DNA of 45,621 nucleotides from JALOAP01 sp964632355 (GCA_964632355.1 CAZWBW010000009.1:1-45621); one strand, 5' to 3'; shown: positions 1 to 7,876, numbered from the stretch's first letter. The notes: generated by a model not told the origin, from the letters alone. Translations and numbers: made by a program.

Positions 1-425
1 AGATGGATATCAAGATCGGCGGCGTGTCGCGCGAGCTGCTGCAGAACGCGCTCGCACAGGCGCGGGAAGCCCGCCTGTACATCCTCGACCGCATGCTCGA
101 AGTCATCCCGGCGCCACGCGAGGAAGTCTCCGCCTACGCGCCGAAGATGTACCGCCTCAAGATCAACCCCGAGCTCATCGGCACCCTCATCGGCCCCGGC
201 GGCAAGACCGTCCGGAAGATCCAGGAGGACGCCGGTGGCGCCACGATCGACATCGAAGAGGACGGCAGCGTGTTCGTCGGCGCCATCAACGAAGAGATGG
301 CGCGCAAGGCGATCCAGATGATCGAAGGCCTCACCAAGGAGGTGCAGGTCGGCGAAATCTACACCGGCAAGGTGACCCGCCTCCTCAACTTCGGCGCCTT
401 CGTCGAAATCCTCCCCGGTAAGTAA
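1..425 (+). CDS. pnp: Polyribonucleotide nucleotidyltransferase (PNPase), C-terminal part, 5' end outside window, ends at premature TAA
   Basis: The frame is open from the window edge. It encodes the end of the second RNase PH core (GGVSRELLQNALAQAREARL), a KH domain with the GxxG loop (LIGTLIGPGGKTVRKIQEDA) and the start of an S1 domain (GEIYTGKVTRLLNFGAFVEI). PNPase degrades RNA 3' to 5' by phosphorolysis in the degradosome. The reading frame stops at TAA 423-425 where family members have an acidic residue followed by GLIHISEL, and that continuation follows in the same frame. As read, the protein keeps its catalytic core and KH domain but loses most of S1. Family identity is certain; whether the stop is real is not. 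Confidence 0.9.
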   Translation, partial: MDIKIGGVSRELLQNALAQAREARLYILDRMLEVIPAPREEVSAYAPKMYRLKINPELIGTLIGPGGKTVRKIQEDAGGATIDIEEDGSVFVGAINEEMARKAIQMIEGLTKEVQVGEIYTGKVTRLLNFGAFVEILPGK

Positions 426-881
426 GGGCTCATCCACATCTCCGAGCTCGCCCCCGGCCACATCGATCGCGTCGAGGATGAGGTCGATGTCGGCGACGAG
501 GTGACCGTGATGGTGACGGAGATCGACAGCCTCGGCCGCATCAACCTTTCCCGGAAGGCCGTGCTCCTCGGCGAAGACCGCAGCGAGTCCCCGCCGCCCG
601 ACCGCGGACGGGGTGGCCGTGGTGGTGGCCGTCCCCGCAACGGTGGCGGGCGTCAGCAGACCTCCGGCGGGCGCGGCGGCGATCGCGAACGGGACCGGTC
701 CCGGGGTGGCGGTGCTCCCCGCGGCCGTGAGTTCGGCGGTGGCCAGCAGCGCGGAGCCCCTCCGACAGGCGGCGCCAGCCGTGGCTGGGTTCGCCGCGGC
801 GATTCGGGGTTCGATGGCCCACCGGCGCCACCGCCGCCGCCTCGGCCCGGGCTTGGCGGAGCCAGCCGCTACGACGACTAG
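426..881 (+). pseudogene. pnp: In-frame continuation of pnp: rest of S1 domain plus Arg/Gly-rich tail
   Basis: This directly continues the pnp frame after TAA 423-425. It starts GLIHISELAPGHIDRVEDEV and runs through the last S1 strands (VTEIDSLGRINLSRKAV). A low-complexity tail of about 100 residues follows, rich in RGG, GGGR and PPP, and ends at TAG 879-881. The tail resembles RGG-box RNA-binding extensions. If expressed separately it could start at GTG 501, but no good ribosome binding site is visible there. It is best read as the detached 3' part of pnp, through a GAA/GAG-to-TAA change or a base-call error. Confidence 0.75.
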
Positions 882-903
882 CCACGCTATCGCGTGAACA
901 TCC

Positions 904-930
904 CGAGGGCGCCCATCTTGGGCGCCCTCG
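904..930. terminator. Hairpin terminator after pnp
   Basis: A perfect 11-bp stem (904-914 with 920-930) encloses loop ATCTT. It sits between the pnp stop and the converging VOC gene, so it can serve both strands. Confidence 0.8.
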
Positions 931-946
931 TTGCGTCCCTGCGTTC

Positions 947-1302
947 TTACTCCTGGACGATGCCTACGACCAACCCTTCCGGACCGAGGACCACCGCAAG
1001 TCCGTCCCGCCCTCGGTTCGCCGCCGCGGGACCAGGAGCCGGCCGCCGAGTTCCTGCGCCCTGGCCACGGAACCGTCCAGGTCTTCGACACGCACGAAGA
1101 GACTGACGTGCGCGCCGCGTGTTTCGGGGAGCTGGACGAAGGTGCCGTTCAGCGGGATATCGCCGGGGTCGTGCGTGTTGATGCTGACGGCGCCGCTGCC
1201 GTTGTCGGCGCCAAGGTCCCATCCGAACAGCTCTCGGAAGAACTCACGGGTTGCCGGCTCTCGGATTCCTATCTGGAAGAACACAACCGGGCTGCTCGCC
1301 AT
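947..1302 (-). pseudogene. VOC-family (glyoxalase/bleomycin-resistance fold) protein, frameshifted
   Basis: The minus-strand frame from ATG 1302 reads as a VOC protein (VVFFQIGIREPATREFFREL, then FVRVEDLDGSVARAQELGGR) and then runs into nonsense ending at 964. The expected terminal strand (DGLAVVLGPEGLVVGIVQE) is intact in another frame ending at TAA 947-949. The two parts join if one base is missing near 1019-1036, within the run of cgccgccgcggg. Full length would be about 118 residues, normal for a one-module VOC protein. The substrate is unknown. The interruption may be genuine decay or a sequencing error in a GC-rich run. Confidence 0.7.
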
Positions 1303-1381
1303 CCCCCACCTCCACGGGGCGAATCACCGCCCCCGGCGCCGAGGGCGAGGCCAGCGGTACCTCCCGCTGGCCTCACGAAGC

Positions 1382-2725
1382 CTACTCCTCCCAGTCGTCC
1401 TCGATCTCGATGTTCGCCGAACCTTTCATGAGCACCCAGTACGCCTTCCCCTGTTCGATCTTCGCCATGTTGTTCACGTACGAGGGCGCCCCGGGGAAGT
1501 AGCGCGTCCAGGTCTTGGTGCCCGGGTTCCAGCCATACACCACCTCCACGTTCTGCACGCCCGCCAGCGCCTGCGCGGGAGGCATCGACGCGTTCGGCCA
1601 GGTAATCAGGTTCGCGCCCGGCATCAGCGGTAGCGTCGGTGGTTTGGTGGGCGTCGGCGAAGGCGTTCGCGTGGGTGTCGGCGATGGCGTCTTCCCCGGC
1701 GTGGGCGTTTTCGTCGGTGTCACCGTCGCCGTCGGCGGCTTCGGTGTCGGTGTGTTCGAGGGCGTCTTCGTAGGCGTCGGGGTCGGAGTCTTGGTCGGTG
1801 TCGGTGTCGGCGTCTTTGTTGGTGTGGGCGTGGGAGTCTTGGTCGGTGTCGGCGTCGGCGTAGGGCTCGAAGCCGCACCATAGATGGCCATGGCGCCCGC
1901 GATGTCGTCCGGGTGCAGCGCCCGCTTGTTGCAGCCCGCGCAATAGCTCGCGTACATCACCGCCTCCTGGATGGCCGAATGGCTCAGCCCCAGCGCGTGG
2001 CCGAACTCGTGCGTCATCACGCTTTGGACGTCGATGGCGATGGGCGTGCCCACCGTCCAGTTCCAGTCCGGGTCGATCTCCATGTCGAACTCGATGGCCT
2101 GTCGCGGCGTGCCCGTGGTGGTGTACCAGGTGCACGTGACCGCAAGAATCGACCCGCTCTGCGCGTTCCAGCCGACGGTGTTGAAACCATCGAGCCCCTG
2201 TCCGTTGCAGCCGCCGGTTCCTGCGGTGGTGGTTCCCTTGTAGGTGAACTGGAAGTTGACGCCGATGTTGCCCCAGGCCGCGGCGCCTGCCTGGATAGCG
2301 GGTCCTTCACCGGCGAGCGAAGTCGGCTTCCCTGCCGCGTTGTACCACCAGCTGACATTTCGCGACGGCCACCAGTACGGGTTGATCACGTACTGCGCTT
2401 CCACCTCGCCGCCCAGTTCGAACGCGCCTTCGAACCGGGACACCAGTGCTGCCCGGGCTTCCGCCGCGCGGGCTGCGAAGTCGCCACTGCCGTCATCCTG
2501 TACCAGCGCGTGCAGGTCGACGTGGTAGATCTCGCCCTCGAACGGGACAGCGAGTGTCGTCGAGACGTCGACGAATCCTGCGCCGGAATCCGCGCGGACC
2601 GTCCCGCCGTCGCCCGAGTAGACCGAGGCGGCGAACATCGCCGCGCCTGCGAGGGCCCCAAGCGCGATGAAGACTGGTCGCGCGAACCCTCCGAACCCGC
2701 CGCTCCTCGACAGGTATCCTCCCAC
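1382..2725 (-). CDS. Secreted matrixin-like zinc metalloprotease with Pro-Thr linker and C-terminal module
   Basis: This 447-residue protein starts at GTG 2725, 6 nt after GGGGAGG. Residues about 15-45 form a signal peptide or membrane anchor (ARPVFIALGALAGAAMFAAS). The catalytic domain has the metzincin zinc motif HEFGHALGLSH at 239-249 and a Met-turn at VMYASY (Met257), as in peptidase M10 matrixins. The preceding NVSWWYN and AIQAGAAAWGN segments also fit matrixins. Residues 287-364 are a Pro-Thr-Lys repeat linker. The last 83 residues (GANLITWPNA...YFPGAP...QGKAYWVL) are a module I associate with secreted Chloroflexota proteins. No propeptide cysteine switch is obvious. Substrate unknown; extracellular protein breakdown is the likely role. 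Confidence 0.88.
   Translation of the reverse strand: MGGYLSRSGGFGGFARPVFIALGALAGAAMFAASVYSGDGGTVRADSGAGFVDVSTTLAVPFEGEIYHVDLHALVQDDGSGDFAARAAEARAALVSRFEGAFELGGEVEAQYVINPYWWPSRNVSWWYNAAGKPTSLAGEGPAIQAGAAAWGNIGVNFQFTYKGTTTAGTGGCNGQGLDGFNTVGWNAQSGSILAVTCTWYTTTGTPRQAIEFDMEIDPDWNWTVGTPIAIDVQSVMTHEFGHALGLSHSAIQEAVMYASYCAGCNKRALHPDDIAGAMAIYGAASSPTPTPTPTKTPTPTPTKTPTPTPTKTPTPTPTKTPSNTPTPKPPTATVTPTKTPTPGKTPSPTPTRTPSPTPTKPPTLPLMPGANLITWPNASMPPAQALAGVQNVEVVYGWNPGTKTWTRYFPGAPSYVNNMAKIEQGKAYWVLMKGSANIEIEDDWEE
1634..1867 (-). repeat. Tandem repeat encoding Pro-Thr-Lys linker
   Basis: Degenerate short repeats of the type gtcggtgtcggcgtc on the plus strand encode PTPTPTKT units (residues 287-364) of the protease. 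It is a flexible spacer between the catalytic and terminal modules. Such repeats often vary in copy number. Confidence 0.85.
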
Positions 2726-3033
2726 TACGTCCTCCCCAGCGCCGGCCCGCCCTGTCGACAGACGGCCGGCATGGATCTGGTGTTAGTGAAAGTCGGCAGT
2801 CGGGTGCCCGGCGCCACGTCGCAGGGGTGCGGACGCCGTAGGCAAGACGTAGCGAGGAGGTGACAGTTCAGCGGAGGGGCGAACGGCGGCTGTCGACGAA
2901 CGCAATGCGGTTGGACACGCCGCTGCCACCAGCTGTGGCACGGTTCAGCCGGCCGTGCGCTTCCTCACAGATGAAGGTGAGAGGGAATGCGCCGAGAGCG
3001 CTCTCCCGGCGCGATCGCTAAGTGGTTCGAACG
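2726..3033. other. Intergenic region of 308 bases
   Basis: This region lies between the protease start and the CoA-binding gene stop, both on the minus strand. It should hold the protease promoter. I find no convincing ORF, RNA gene or terminator. A TCGAAC segment near 3025-3035 only superficially resembles a tRNA T-loop. Confidence 0.5.
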
Positions 3034-3459
3034 CTAGGGGCCGTCGGGCGCGGGCCTATACCCGTTCGAGCGGTGCTCGACCATCGTGCAGCGGTTGTGC
3101 GTGGCCACCAGTCCCGCCGCTCGCGCCCGTTCGATGCCTTCCTGGTTGCGAATGCCGAGTTGCAGCCACACGGCCCCCGCGCCGATCGCGATGGCGTCAT
3201 CGATGATCGGGTCGGTGAACTCGGGCCGTACGAACACGTCAACGAGGTCCACCTTCTCGGGGATGTCGCGGAGGGTCCGATACGCGCGTTCACCCAGGAT
3301 TTCGTCCGCCGGGAACTGCCCGCGGTGCACCGGGATGATGCGGTAGCCCACGCTCTGCAGGTACGACGCGATACGGTAGGCCGGGCGGTCGACCCTGCTA
3401 TCCAGTCCCACAACCGCGATGGTCTTTGCTTCCATGAGCGCCTTAAGCGCGTCGTCCAC
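3034..3459 (-). CDS. CoA-binding domain protein (YccU-like)
   Basis: A 141-residue single-domain protein with a Rossmann-type CoA-binding fold. The N-terminal strand-loop AKTIAVVGLDSRVDRPAYRI is followed by YLQSVGYRIIPVHR, then VDLVDVFVRPEF and AVWLQLGIRN, the usual YccU/YneT layout (about 140 residues). I chose GTG 3459 because it follows GGGGGAAGAGG and gives the standard length. ATG 3507 is possible but adds an Arg-rich segment overlapping the upstream gene. It overlaps the end of the upstream membrane-protein gene by 17 bases, so the two are probably co-transcribed. Function in this family is unsettled; binding of CoA is inferred from the fold. Confidence 0.88.
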   Translation of the reverse strand: MDDALKALMEAKTIAVVGLDSRVDRPAYRIASYLQSVGYRIIPVHRGQFPADEILGERAYRTLRDIPEKVDLVDVFVRPEFTDPIIDDAIAIGAGAVWLQLGIRNQEGIERARAAGLVATHNRCTMVEHRSNGYRPAPDGP

Positions 3460-4210
3460 GCCTCTTCCCCCTGTTGCGCGGGGCAGCAGGCGCTCGCTCT
3501 CCGGCATCCTCGCGCCGCTCCTTCCGCGATGTGTCGACCGGCCGCTCGATGATCTCGCCGGTGTCCGTGTCGATCTCGACGAGCTCCCAGCCCTCTGGCA
3601 GGCGAACCTCGGTGCCCGCGAGCGTCGCGACCGCGTTCGCCAGTGCCAGCGTGCGGTCCATCCCATCCGCTTCGCCGTAGGCCGGGACGGGGATCTGCGA
3701 CAGCCTCAGCCGCTTCCCGTTCTTCTTCACCAGCCACAGGGAAAACTGCCGGAGGTCGTCTGGGAGATCCTGCCAGCGGTCCGGCTCTTCGCCTTCGACT
3801 ACCACTTCGAGGTAGCCGATCTTGTGGAACGGCACGAGTTCCTTCGTGCCGATGCCCATCCCGAGGTAGCCCTGCTGCCACGTCGCCGAGCCCTTCGTGG
3901 CGTCGATCACCACATCGGCGCCCGCGATAGCGCTGACGAGCGACATAACCGAGACGGGCACGATGAGGAGCAGCGCGAGCAGTGTCAGGACGAGCAGCCA
4001 CAGCGGCGCCGAGCCCTGCGAGGTGGCCATCCAGTAGCCGGCGGCCGCCGATAACAGCAGCGCAATGACGGGGATGATGACGAGGCCACGGGCCGCGCGA
4101 ACCTCGATCTTCTTTTCGCTGATGACGGCCATCGAGCGGTGCAACAGGATCTCGCGGCGGCCATCACGGCGTTGGCTGACGACGTGGGAGGGGAGCTCCA
4201 GTTCGGCCAT
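3443..4210 (-). CDS. Membrane protein of unknown function, two transmembrane helices
   Basis: 255 residues. A short cytoplasmic start is followed by two hydrophobic helices at about 42-62 and 68-92 (VIIPVIALLLSAAAGYWMA; LWLLVLTLLALLLIVPVSVM), then a soluble domain of about 140 residues with KGSATWQQGYLGMGIGTKEL and a very basic tail (RGKRRGRRA). No family recognised. The soluble part resembles YdbT/PH-like membrane-associated folds only in outline. No Shine-Dalgarno sequence precedes ATG 4210; ATG 4132 is an alternative. The gene overlaps the CoA-binding gene downstream, suggesting an operon. Confidence 0.75.
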   Translation of the reverse strand: MAELELPSHVVSQRRDGRREILLHRSMAVISEKKIEVRAARGLVIIPVIALLLSAAAGYWMATSQGSAPLWLLVLTLLALLLIVPVSVMSLVSAIAGADVVIDATKGSATWQQGYLGMGIGTKELVPFHKIGYLEVVVEGEEPDRWQDLPDDLRQFSLWLVKKNGKRLRLSQIPVPAYGEADGMDRTLALANAVATLAGTEVRLPEGWELVEIDTDTGEIIERPVDTSRKERREDAGERAPAAPRNRGKRRGRRA

Positions 4211-4276
4211 ACCACGTCCAGCGTACAGCAGAGTGCGATAGCGGGCAGTTATCCGCCCTCAACCTGCGCCGGACGC

Positions 4277-4600
4277 CTACGGGATGGCGGTAAGTGTGGG
4301 GAGCCACGAAGCGCTGAGCGGGTTCCGCAGCCGCGATTCGGCCGATCCGGCTGGCCGCATCGTGCGGTGATACGCGGCGGCCGCGCGGGCCCTGCGCCGC
4401 GCCCGGATCTCGCCCGTTTCGTCGATGGCCGCCAGCAGCGTTGCGAACGGCCGTCGCGCTTCGGGGTCGAGCTGGTCGATGTCTTCCGCGAGGCGCCGGA
4501 GCGCTTCCTGCGCGCGTTCCACTGGCGGCATCACGCGCGGGCCCGCGGCTCGCACCAGGGGCCTCCTGTGGCCGTTGGGAAACGCGATGATCTCGCTCAC
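4277..4600 (-). CDS. Small hypothetical protein
   Basis: 107 residues from GTG 4600, preceded by GAGAGGAC at good spacing. The start (SEIIAFPNGHRRPLVRAAG) is followed by an amphipathic, charged helix region (PPVERAQEALRRLAEDIDQ) and an Ala/Arg-rich segment. It has no signal peptide or membrane helix. I do not recognise a family. The ribosome binding site and coding-like third-position GC support it as a real gene. Confidence 0.55.
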   Translation of the reverse strand: MSEIIAFPNGHRRPLVRAAGPRVMPPVERAQEALRRLAEDIDQLDPEARRPFATLLAAIDETGEIRARRRARAAAAYHRTMRPAGSAESRLRNPLSASWLPTLTAIP

Positions 4601-4722
4601 GTACGTCCTCTCGAATGGCCAGGGGGCGCCCGGCTTACTGATGACAACGACCCCGGGAACCGGCGCCGACAGGTGACTCGCGTCCCGTTGTCCTACTCTC
4701 CACGAACCCGCAACCGTCCGGC

Positions 4723-5253
4723 TCAGCGTGCCGGCGCCTCCACGTCGGCTTCGACGGGATCGTGGCCGTTCGCCGTTGCGCGGCCCAGGCGCCCCGCGGC
4801 GAACCGGTGTTGACCTGCTGCCGGCACGAGGCGGCCCACCTTCCCGAGCCCGTGCGGCGGCACGCCGTTGTACACCACCTCGTACTCGCCCGCGCGCACA
4901 AGGTAAGTTTCGTGCCAGATGCCGACGTCCCCGCTTGTGCCGACTGCCTTGTTGAACCGTACCCACGCCGGGTGGTGCGTCCGGTCTTTCGCGCGGGCGA
5001 ACCGTTCCAGGTGCTCGAACGAACGCCAGTACTGCACGATCTCGGGTGCGAACGGGTTCCCGATGTGCGCCCGGTACGCGAGCAGCCCCGATTCCGGGTC
5101 CTTCGAAAGCTCGGCCAGCATGGGACCCATCGCCCGGAAGACAGGGAACCACTTCCACACCTTCCAGGGCTTATTCACCCGCATGCCGATCATGAAGATG
5201 ACGAAGTCGCCTTCGACTACCGCCGTTTGCCGGCCTTTGATGATGCGCGCCAT
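4723..5253 (-). CDS. DUF4188 family protein (dimeric alpha-beta barrel, monooxygenase-like)
   Basis: 176 residues, with GGGGGA upstream of ATG 5253. The sequence follows the DUF4188 pattern closely: DFVIFMIGMRVNKPWKVWKW near the start, GLLAYRAHIG, then VQYWRSFEHLERFARAKD and VGTSGDVGIWHETYLV. The family is related to heme-degrading and antibiotic-biosynthesis monooxygenase-like folds, but no substrate is established. The last 25 residues are a divergent Ala/Arg-rich tail. Confidence 0.88.
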   Translation of the reverse strand: MARIIKGRQTAVVEGDFVIFMIGMRVNKPWKVWKWFPVFRAMGPMLAELSKDPESGLLAYRAHIGNPFAPEIVQYWRSFEHLERFARAKDRTHHPAWVRFNKAVGTSGDVGIWHETYLVRAGEYEVVYNGVPPHGLGKVGRLVPAAGQHRFAAGRLGRATANGHDPVEADVEAPAR

Positions 5254-5347
5254 CGCGAATCCCCCGATTCTCGCTCTCGCCGGGACTCTAGGCCGGCCAC
5301 ACCCAACCGTTCTGTGAACCGGGTCACTCCTCGCGTGGTTCGCACCT

Positions 5348-6130
5348 TCAGGTCCGGGGCTTCACCGCAACCACCGCCGCCGACGCAATCCCCTTGCCAC
5401 CCGGGTACTCGGTCGCGTTCGAGGTCACGTCCACGAACCCGGCCGCGCGAATCTTCGCCACGTACTCCCATTCCGGCAGCGCGCCGGCGATGCAGCCCGC
5501 CCACTGCTCCATGTCGCCCTTCACCGAATCGGGGACCTCGCGCGTCCACACGATGTCGGACACCTGCAGCCGGCCGCCCGGTTTCAGCACCCGGAACGCC
5601 TCCCGGAACACCTGGTCCTTGTCCGGCGAGAGGTTGATGACGCAGTTCGAAATGACGACGTCGACCGACTCCGACTCGATCGGCAGATGTTCGATCTCGC
5701 CCAGCCGAAACTCGACGTTCGTTGCGCCGACCTTCTCGGCGTTCTTGCGGGCGAGCGCGACCATCTCGGGCGTCATGTCCACGCCGTAGACGCGGCCCTC
5801 GGGGCCGACCATCTTCGCGGCGAGGAAGCAGTCGATGCCGCCGCCCGAGCCGAGGTCGAGCACCACCTGTCCCGGCTGCAGCGCCGCGATCGCCGTCGGG
5901 TTCCCACAGCCGAACGCCACGTCGGTCACCGTCGCCGGCAGGTCGCTGACGCTCGCATCGGCGTACAGCTTCGCGATGTTGGTGATCTGCAGGTCGTTCG
6001 CCGCGTCCGCGCCGCAGCAGTCGTTGCCGACGACCGGCAGAAGTTCGTCGTCGCCGCGTTCGAGCACCGGCCGTACCCGCTTCGCGTACGACTCGGCAAC
6101 CTTCCGGCGGATTTCGTCGGCTCCCGTCAT
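5348..6130 (-). CDS. arsM: Arsenite S-adenosylmethionine methyltransferase
   Basis: 260 residues. SAM-binding motif I is VVLDLGSGGGIDCFLAA, followed by GVDMTPEMVALARKNAEKVG and later RVLKPGGRLQVSDIVW. Cysteines in GNDCCG, ISNCVINLS and AGCIAGA match the arsenic-binding cysteines of ArsM enzymes, which methylate As(III) to volatile or excretable products. I chose ATG 6130 because AAGGAG lies 5-7 nt upstream and the in-frame ATG 6154 falls inside an operator candidate. It is divergent from arsR, which probably represses it in the absence of arsenite. Confidence 0.93.
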   Translation of the reverse strand: MTGADEIRRKVAESYAKRVRPVLERGDDELLPVVGNDCCGADAANDLQITNIAKLYADASVSDLPATVTDVAFGCGNPTAIAALQPGQVVLDLGSGGGIDCFLAAKMVGPEGRVYGVDMTPEMVALARKNAEKVGATNVEFRLGEIEHLPIESESVDVVISNCVINLSPDKDQVFREAFRVLKPGGRLQVSDIVWTREVPDSVKGDMEQWAGCIAGALPEWEYVAKIRAAGFVDVTSNATEYPGGKGIASAAVVAVKPRT

Positions 6131-6152
6131 CACGGTCTCCTTCGCTTGGCTC

Positions 6153-6168
6153 ATCGTATTTTTTCGAT
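6153..6168 (-). promoter_or_regulatory. Candidate ArsR operator overlapping arsM -10
   Basis: On the minus strand this reads ATCGAAAAAATACGAT, an ATCG...CGAT inverted repeat. Its last six bases, TACGAT, fit a TANNNT -10 hexamer. Transcription starting shortly downstream would give a short leader holding AAGGAG and ATG 6130. It matches the site before arsR at 14 of 16 positions. Confidence 0.65.
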
Positions 6169-6223
6169 GGAGGTACCGTAGTTCCACGACGGCACCCGCG
6201 TCAACGCACATTTCGGGCATTGC

Positions 6224-6239
6224 ATCGAAAAATTCCGAT
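6224..6239 (+). promoter_or_regulatory. Candidate ArsR operator abutting arsR -10
   Basis: ATCGAAAAATTCCGAT is an imperfect 16-bp palindrome. Its last base is the first base of TAGACT (6239-6244), the probable -10 of arsR, which lies 7 nt before ATG 6252. Binding here would block arsR, giving autoregulation. Confidence 0.65.
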
Positions 6240-6251
6240 AGACTGGCGGTC

Positions 6252-6614
6252 ATGAAGGAGGTTCATGGCCTCACCGCCGACGAAAAGCGCGCCGCCGAGA
6301 TTTTCCGCGCGCTGGGCAATCCTGCGAGAGTCCGCATCGTGACCGAGCTCGCGAAGCGCGGGTGCACCACCGGAGCCCTCGTCGAACTCCTCCCGCTCGC
6401 GCAGTCGACCGTTTCGCAGCACCTGAGAGTGCTCAAGGACGCCGGCATCATCCGTTTCGCGGACGACGAGGAGTGCTACTGCCTCGACCCCGAGGCGGTG
6501 CACTGGCTGGTTCGCTTCTGCCTGGGGGTGTGTTGCCCGCCCGAGCAGTCTCTCCACGCCGACCTGCCGCTGTACGACGCCCCGCCAGCCCGCCCCGGGC
6601 GGCCCGATCGGTAG
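6252..6614 (+). CDS. arsR: ArsR/SmtB-family metalloregulator
   Basis: 120 residues with a winged helix-turn-helix: LGNPARVRIVTELAKRG, ALVELLPLAQSTVSQHLRVL (recognition helix about 51-62) and the wing FADDEECYCLDP. It lacks the classic ELCVCDL box. Cysteines occur at 38, 75, 77, 90, 94 and 95, including the C-terminal pair in LGVCCPP, so the metalloid site is probably different from E. coli ArsR. It lies divergent to arsM and is presumed to repress both genes until As(III) binds. ATG 6252 has no Shine-Dalgarno but sits 7 nt after TAGACT, so the mRNA is probably leaderless. Confidence 0.9.
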   Translation: MKEVHGLTADEKRAAEIFRALGNPARVRIVTELAKRGCTTGALVELLPLAQSTVSQHLRVLKDAGIIRFADDEECYCLDPEAVHWLVRFCLGVCCPPEQSLHADLPLYDAPPARPGRPDR

Positions 6615-6646
6615 TCCATTCGGCGGCTCTGGCGCATCCTTAAGTC

Positions 6647-7876
6647 ATGCTCGTGGTGCAGAAGTATGGGGGAACGTCGGTCGCCGATGCCGACCGGATT
6701 CGGCATGTCGCCCGGCGGGTAGTGCAGCGTGTTCGCGCAGGCGACCAGGTCGTGGTGGTGGTCTCGGCCATGGGGAACACCACCGATGAGCTGATCGACC
6801 TCGCGCTCTCGATCACCCCGGACCCCGACCCGCGGGAGCTCGATATCCTGCTCTCCACCGGCGAGCAGATGTCCATCGCCCTCGTGGCGATGGCGCTTCG
6901 GGCGCTCGGGCAGGAGGCAGTTGGTCTCACGGGGCAGCAGGCCGGCATCTTCACCCGGCCGCAGTACGGCGCCGGCCGCATCTCCCGCGTACAGGCCGAC
7001 CGCGTTCGCGCCGAGCTCGAAAAGGGCCGCGTGCCGATCATCGCTGGTTTCCAGGGTGTGACCGAAGACGCCGAGATCGTCACGCTCGGCCGCGGTGCGA
7101 GCGACACCACCGCTGTCGCGCTCGCCGTCGCCCTCGGCGCCGACCGCTGCGAGAACTGCAAAGACGTCGAAGGTGTGTACACAGCCGACCCGCGGATCGT
7201 CCCGAACGCCCGGCGGCTTACCGACATCACCTACGAAGAGATGCTGGAGCTCGCGACGCAGGGCTCGCAGGTCATGCACAACCGTGCCGTCGAGCTCGCG
7301 TCGGTGTACAACCTGCCCATTCTCGTCACCTCGAGCATGGTCGACGATGCGCCGGGTACGCTGATCCACGGAGGACCGGAGTTGGAAGAACGAAACCGCG
7401 TGCGTGGCATCGCCCACGACACCGATGTCGCGAAAATTACCCTGCGCCACGTGCCGGACAAGCCCGGCATCGCCGCCGACATCTTTGAACCACTCGCCGA
7501 GGCCGGTGTCAGTGTCGACACCATCGTCCAGAACGCCAGCGAGCGCGACCTGACCGACCTCACCTTCACCATCTCGCGGAAGGACCTGAAGCGCGCCGAA
7601 TCGCTCATGCCCGACATTTGCGCGCGCGTCGGAGCCGCCAGCTACACGGCCGATAGCAACCTCGGGAAGGTCAGCATCGTCGGCGTCGGCATCCAGACTG
7701 CCCAGGGCTACGCCGCTCGTATGTTCCGCACGCTCTCGCAGGCCGGCATCAACATCGAGATGATCTCGACGAGCGAGATTCGGCTGACCTGCATCATCGA
7801 CGCTGATCGCGTGCCCGAGGCCGTGCGCCTGCTCCACGACGCGTTCGAACTCGAAAAGCCCGAGGCCCCGGAGTAA
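6647..7876 (+). CDS. lysC: Aspartate kinase
   Basis: 409 residues, the usual length of monofunctional aspartokinases. It starts MLVVQKYGGTSVADADRIRH (kinase motif KxGGTS), continues with VVVVSAMGNTTDELI and the TLGRGASDTTAVALA substrate/nucleotide region, and ends with two ACT domains (about 265-409; HVPDKPGIAADIF and GIQTAQGYAARMFRTLSQAG). It phosphorylates aspartate, the first step to lysine, threonine and methionine, and is normally feedback-inhibited through the ACT domains. It stands alone, 32 bases after arsR, with a strong terminator over its stop codon. Confidence 0.96.
   Translation: MLVVQKYGGTSVADADRIRHVARRVVQRVRAGDQVVVVVSAMGNTTDELIDLALSITPDPDPRELDILLSTGEQMSIALVAMALRALGQEAVGLTGQQAGIFTRPQYGAGRISRVQADRVRAELEKGRVPIIAGFQGVTEDAEIVTLGRGASDTTAVALAVALGADRCENCKDVEGVYTADPRIVPNARRLTDITYEEMLELATQGSQVMHNRAVELASVYNLPILVTSSMVDDAPGTLIHGGPELEERNRVRGIAHDTDVAKITLRHVPDKPGIAADIFEPLAEAGVSVDTIVQNASERDLTDLTFTISRKDLKRAESLMPDICARVGAASYTADSNLGKVSIVGVGIQTAQGYAARMFRTLSQAGINIEMISTSEIRLTCIIDADRVPEAVRLLHDAFELEKPEAPE

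Noticed and set aside
1634..1867. Short tandem repeats resembling a CRISPR or satellite
   Set aside because: The repeats are in frame within the protease gene and encode a Pro-Thr linker; there are no spacers.
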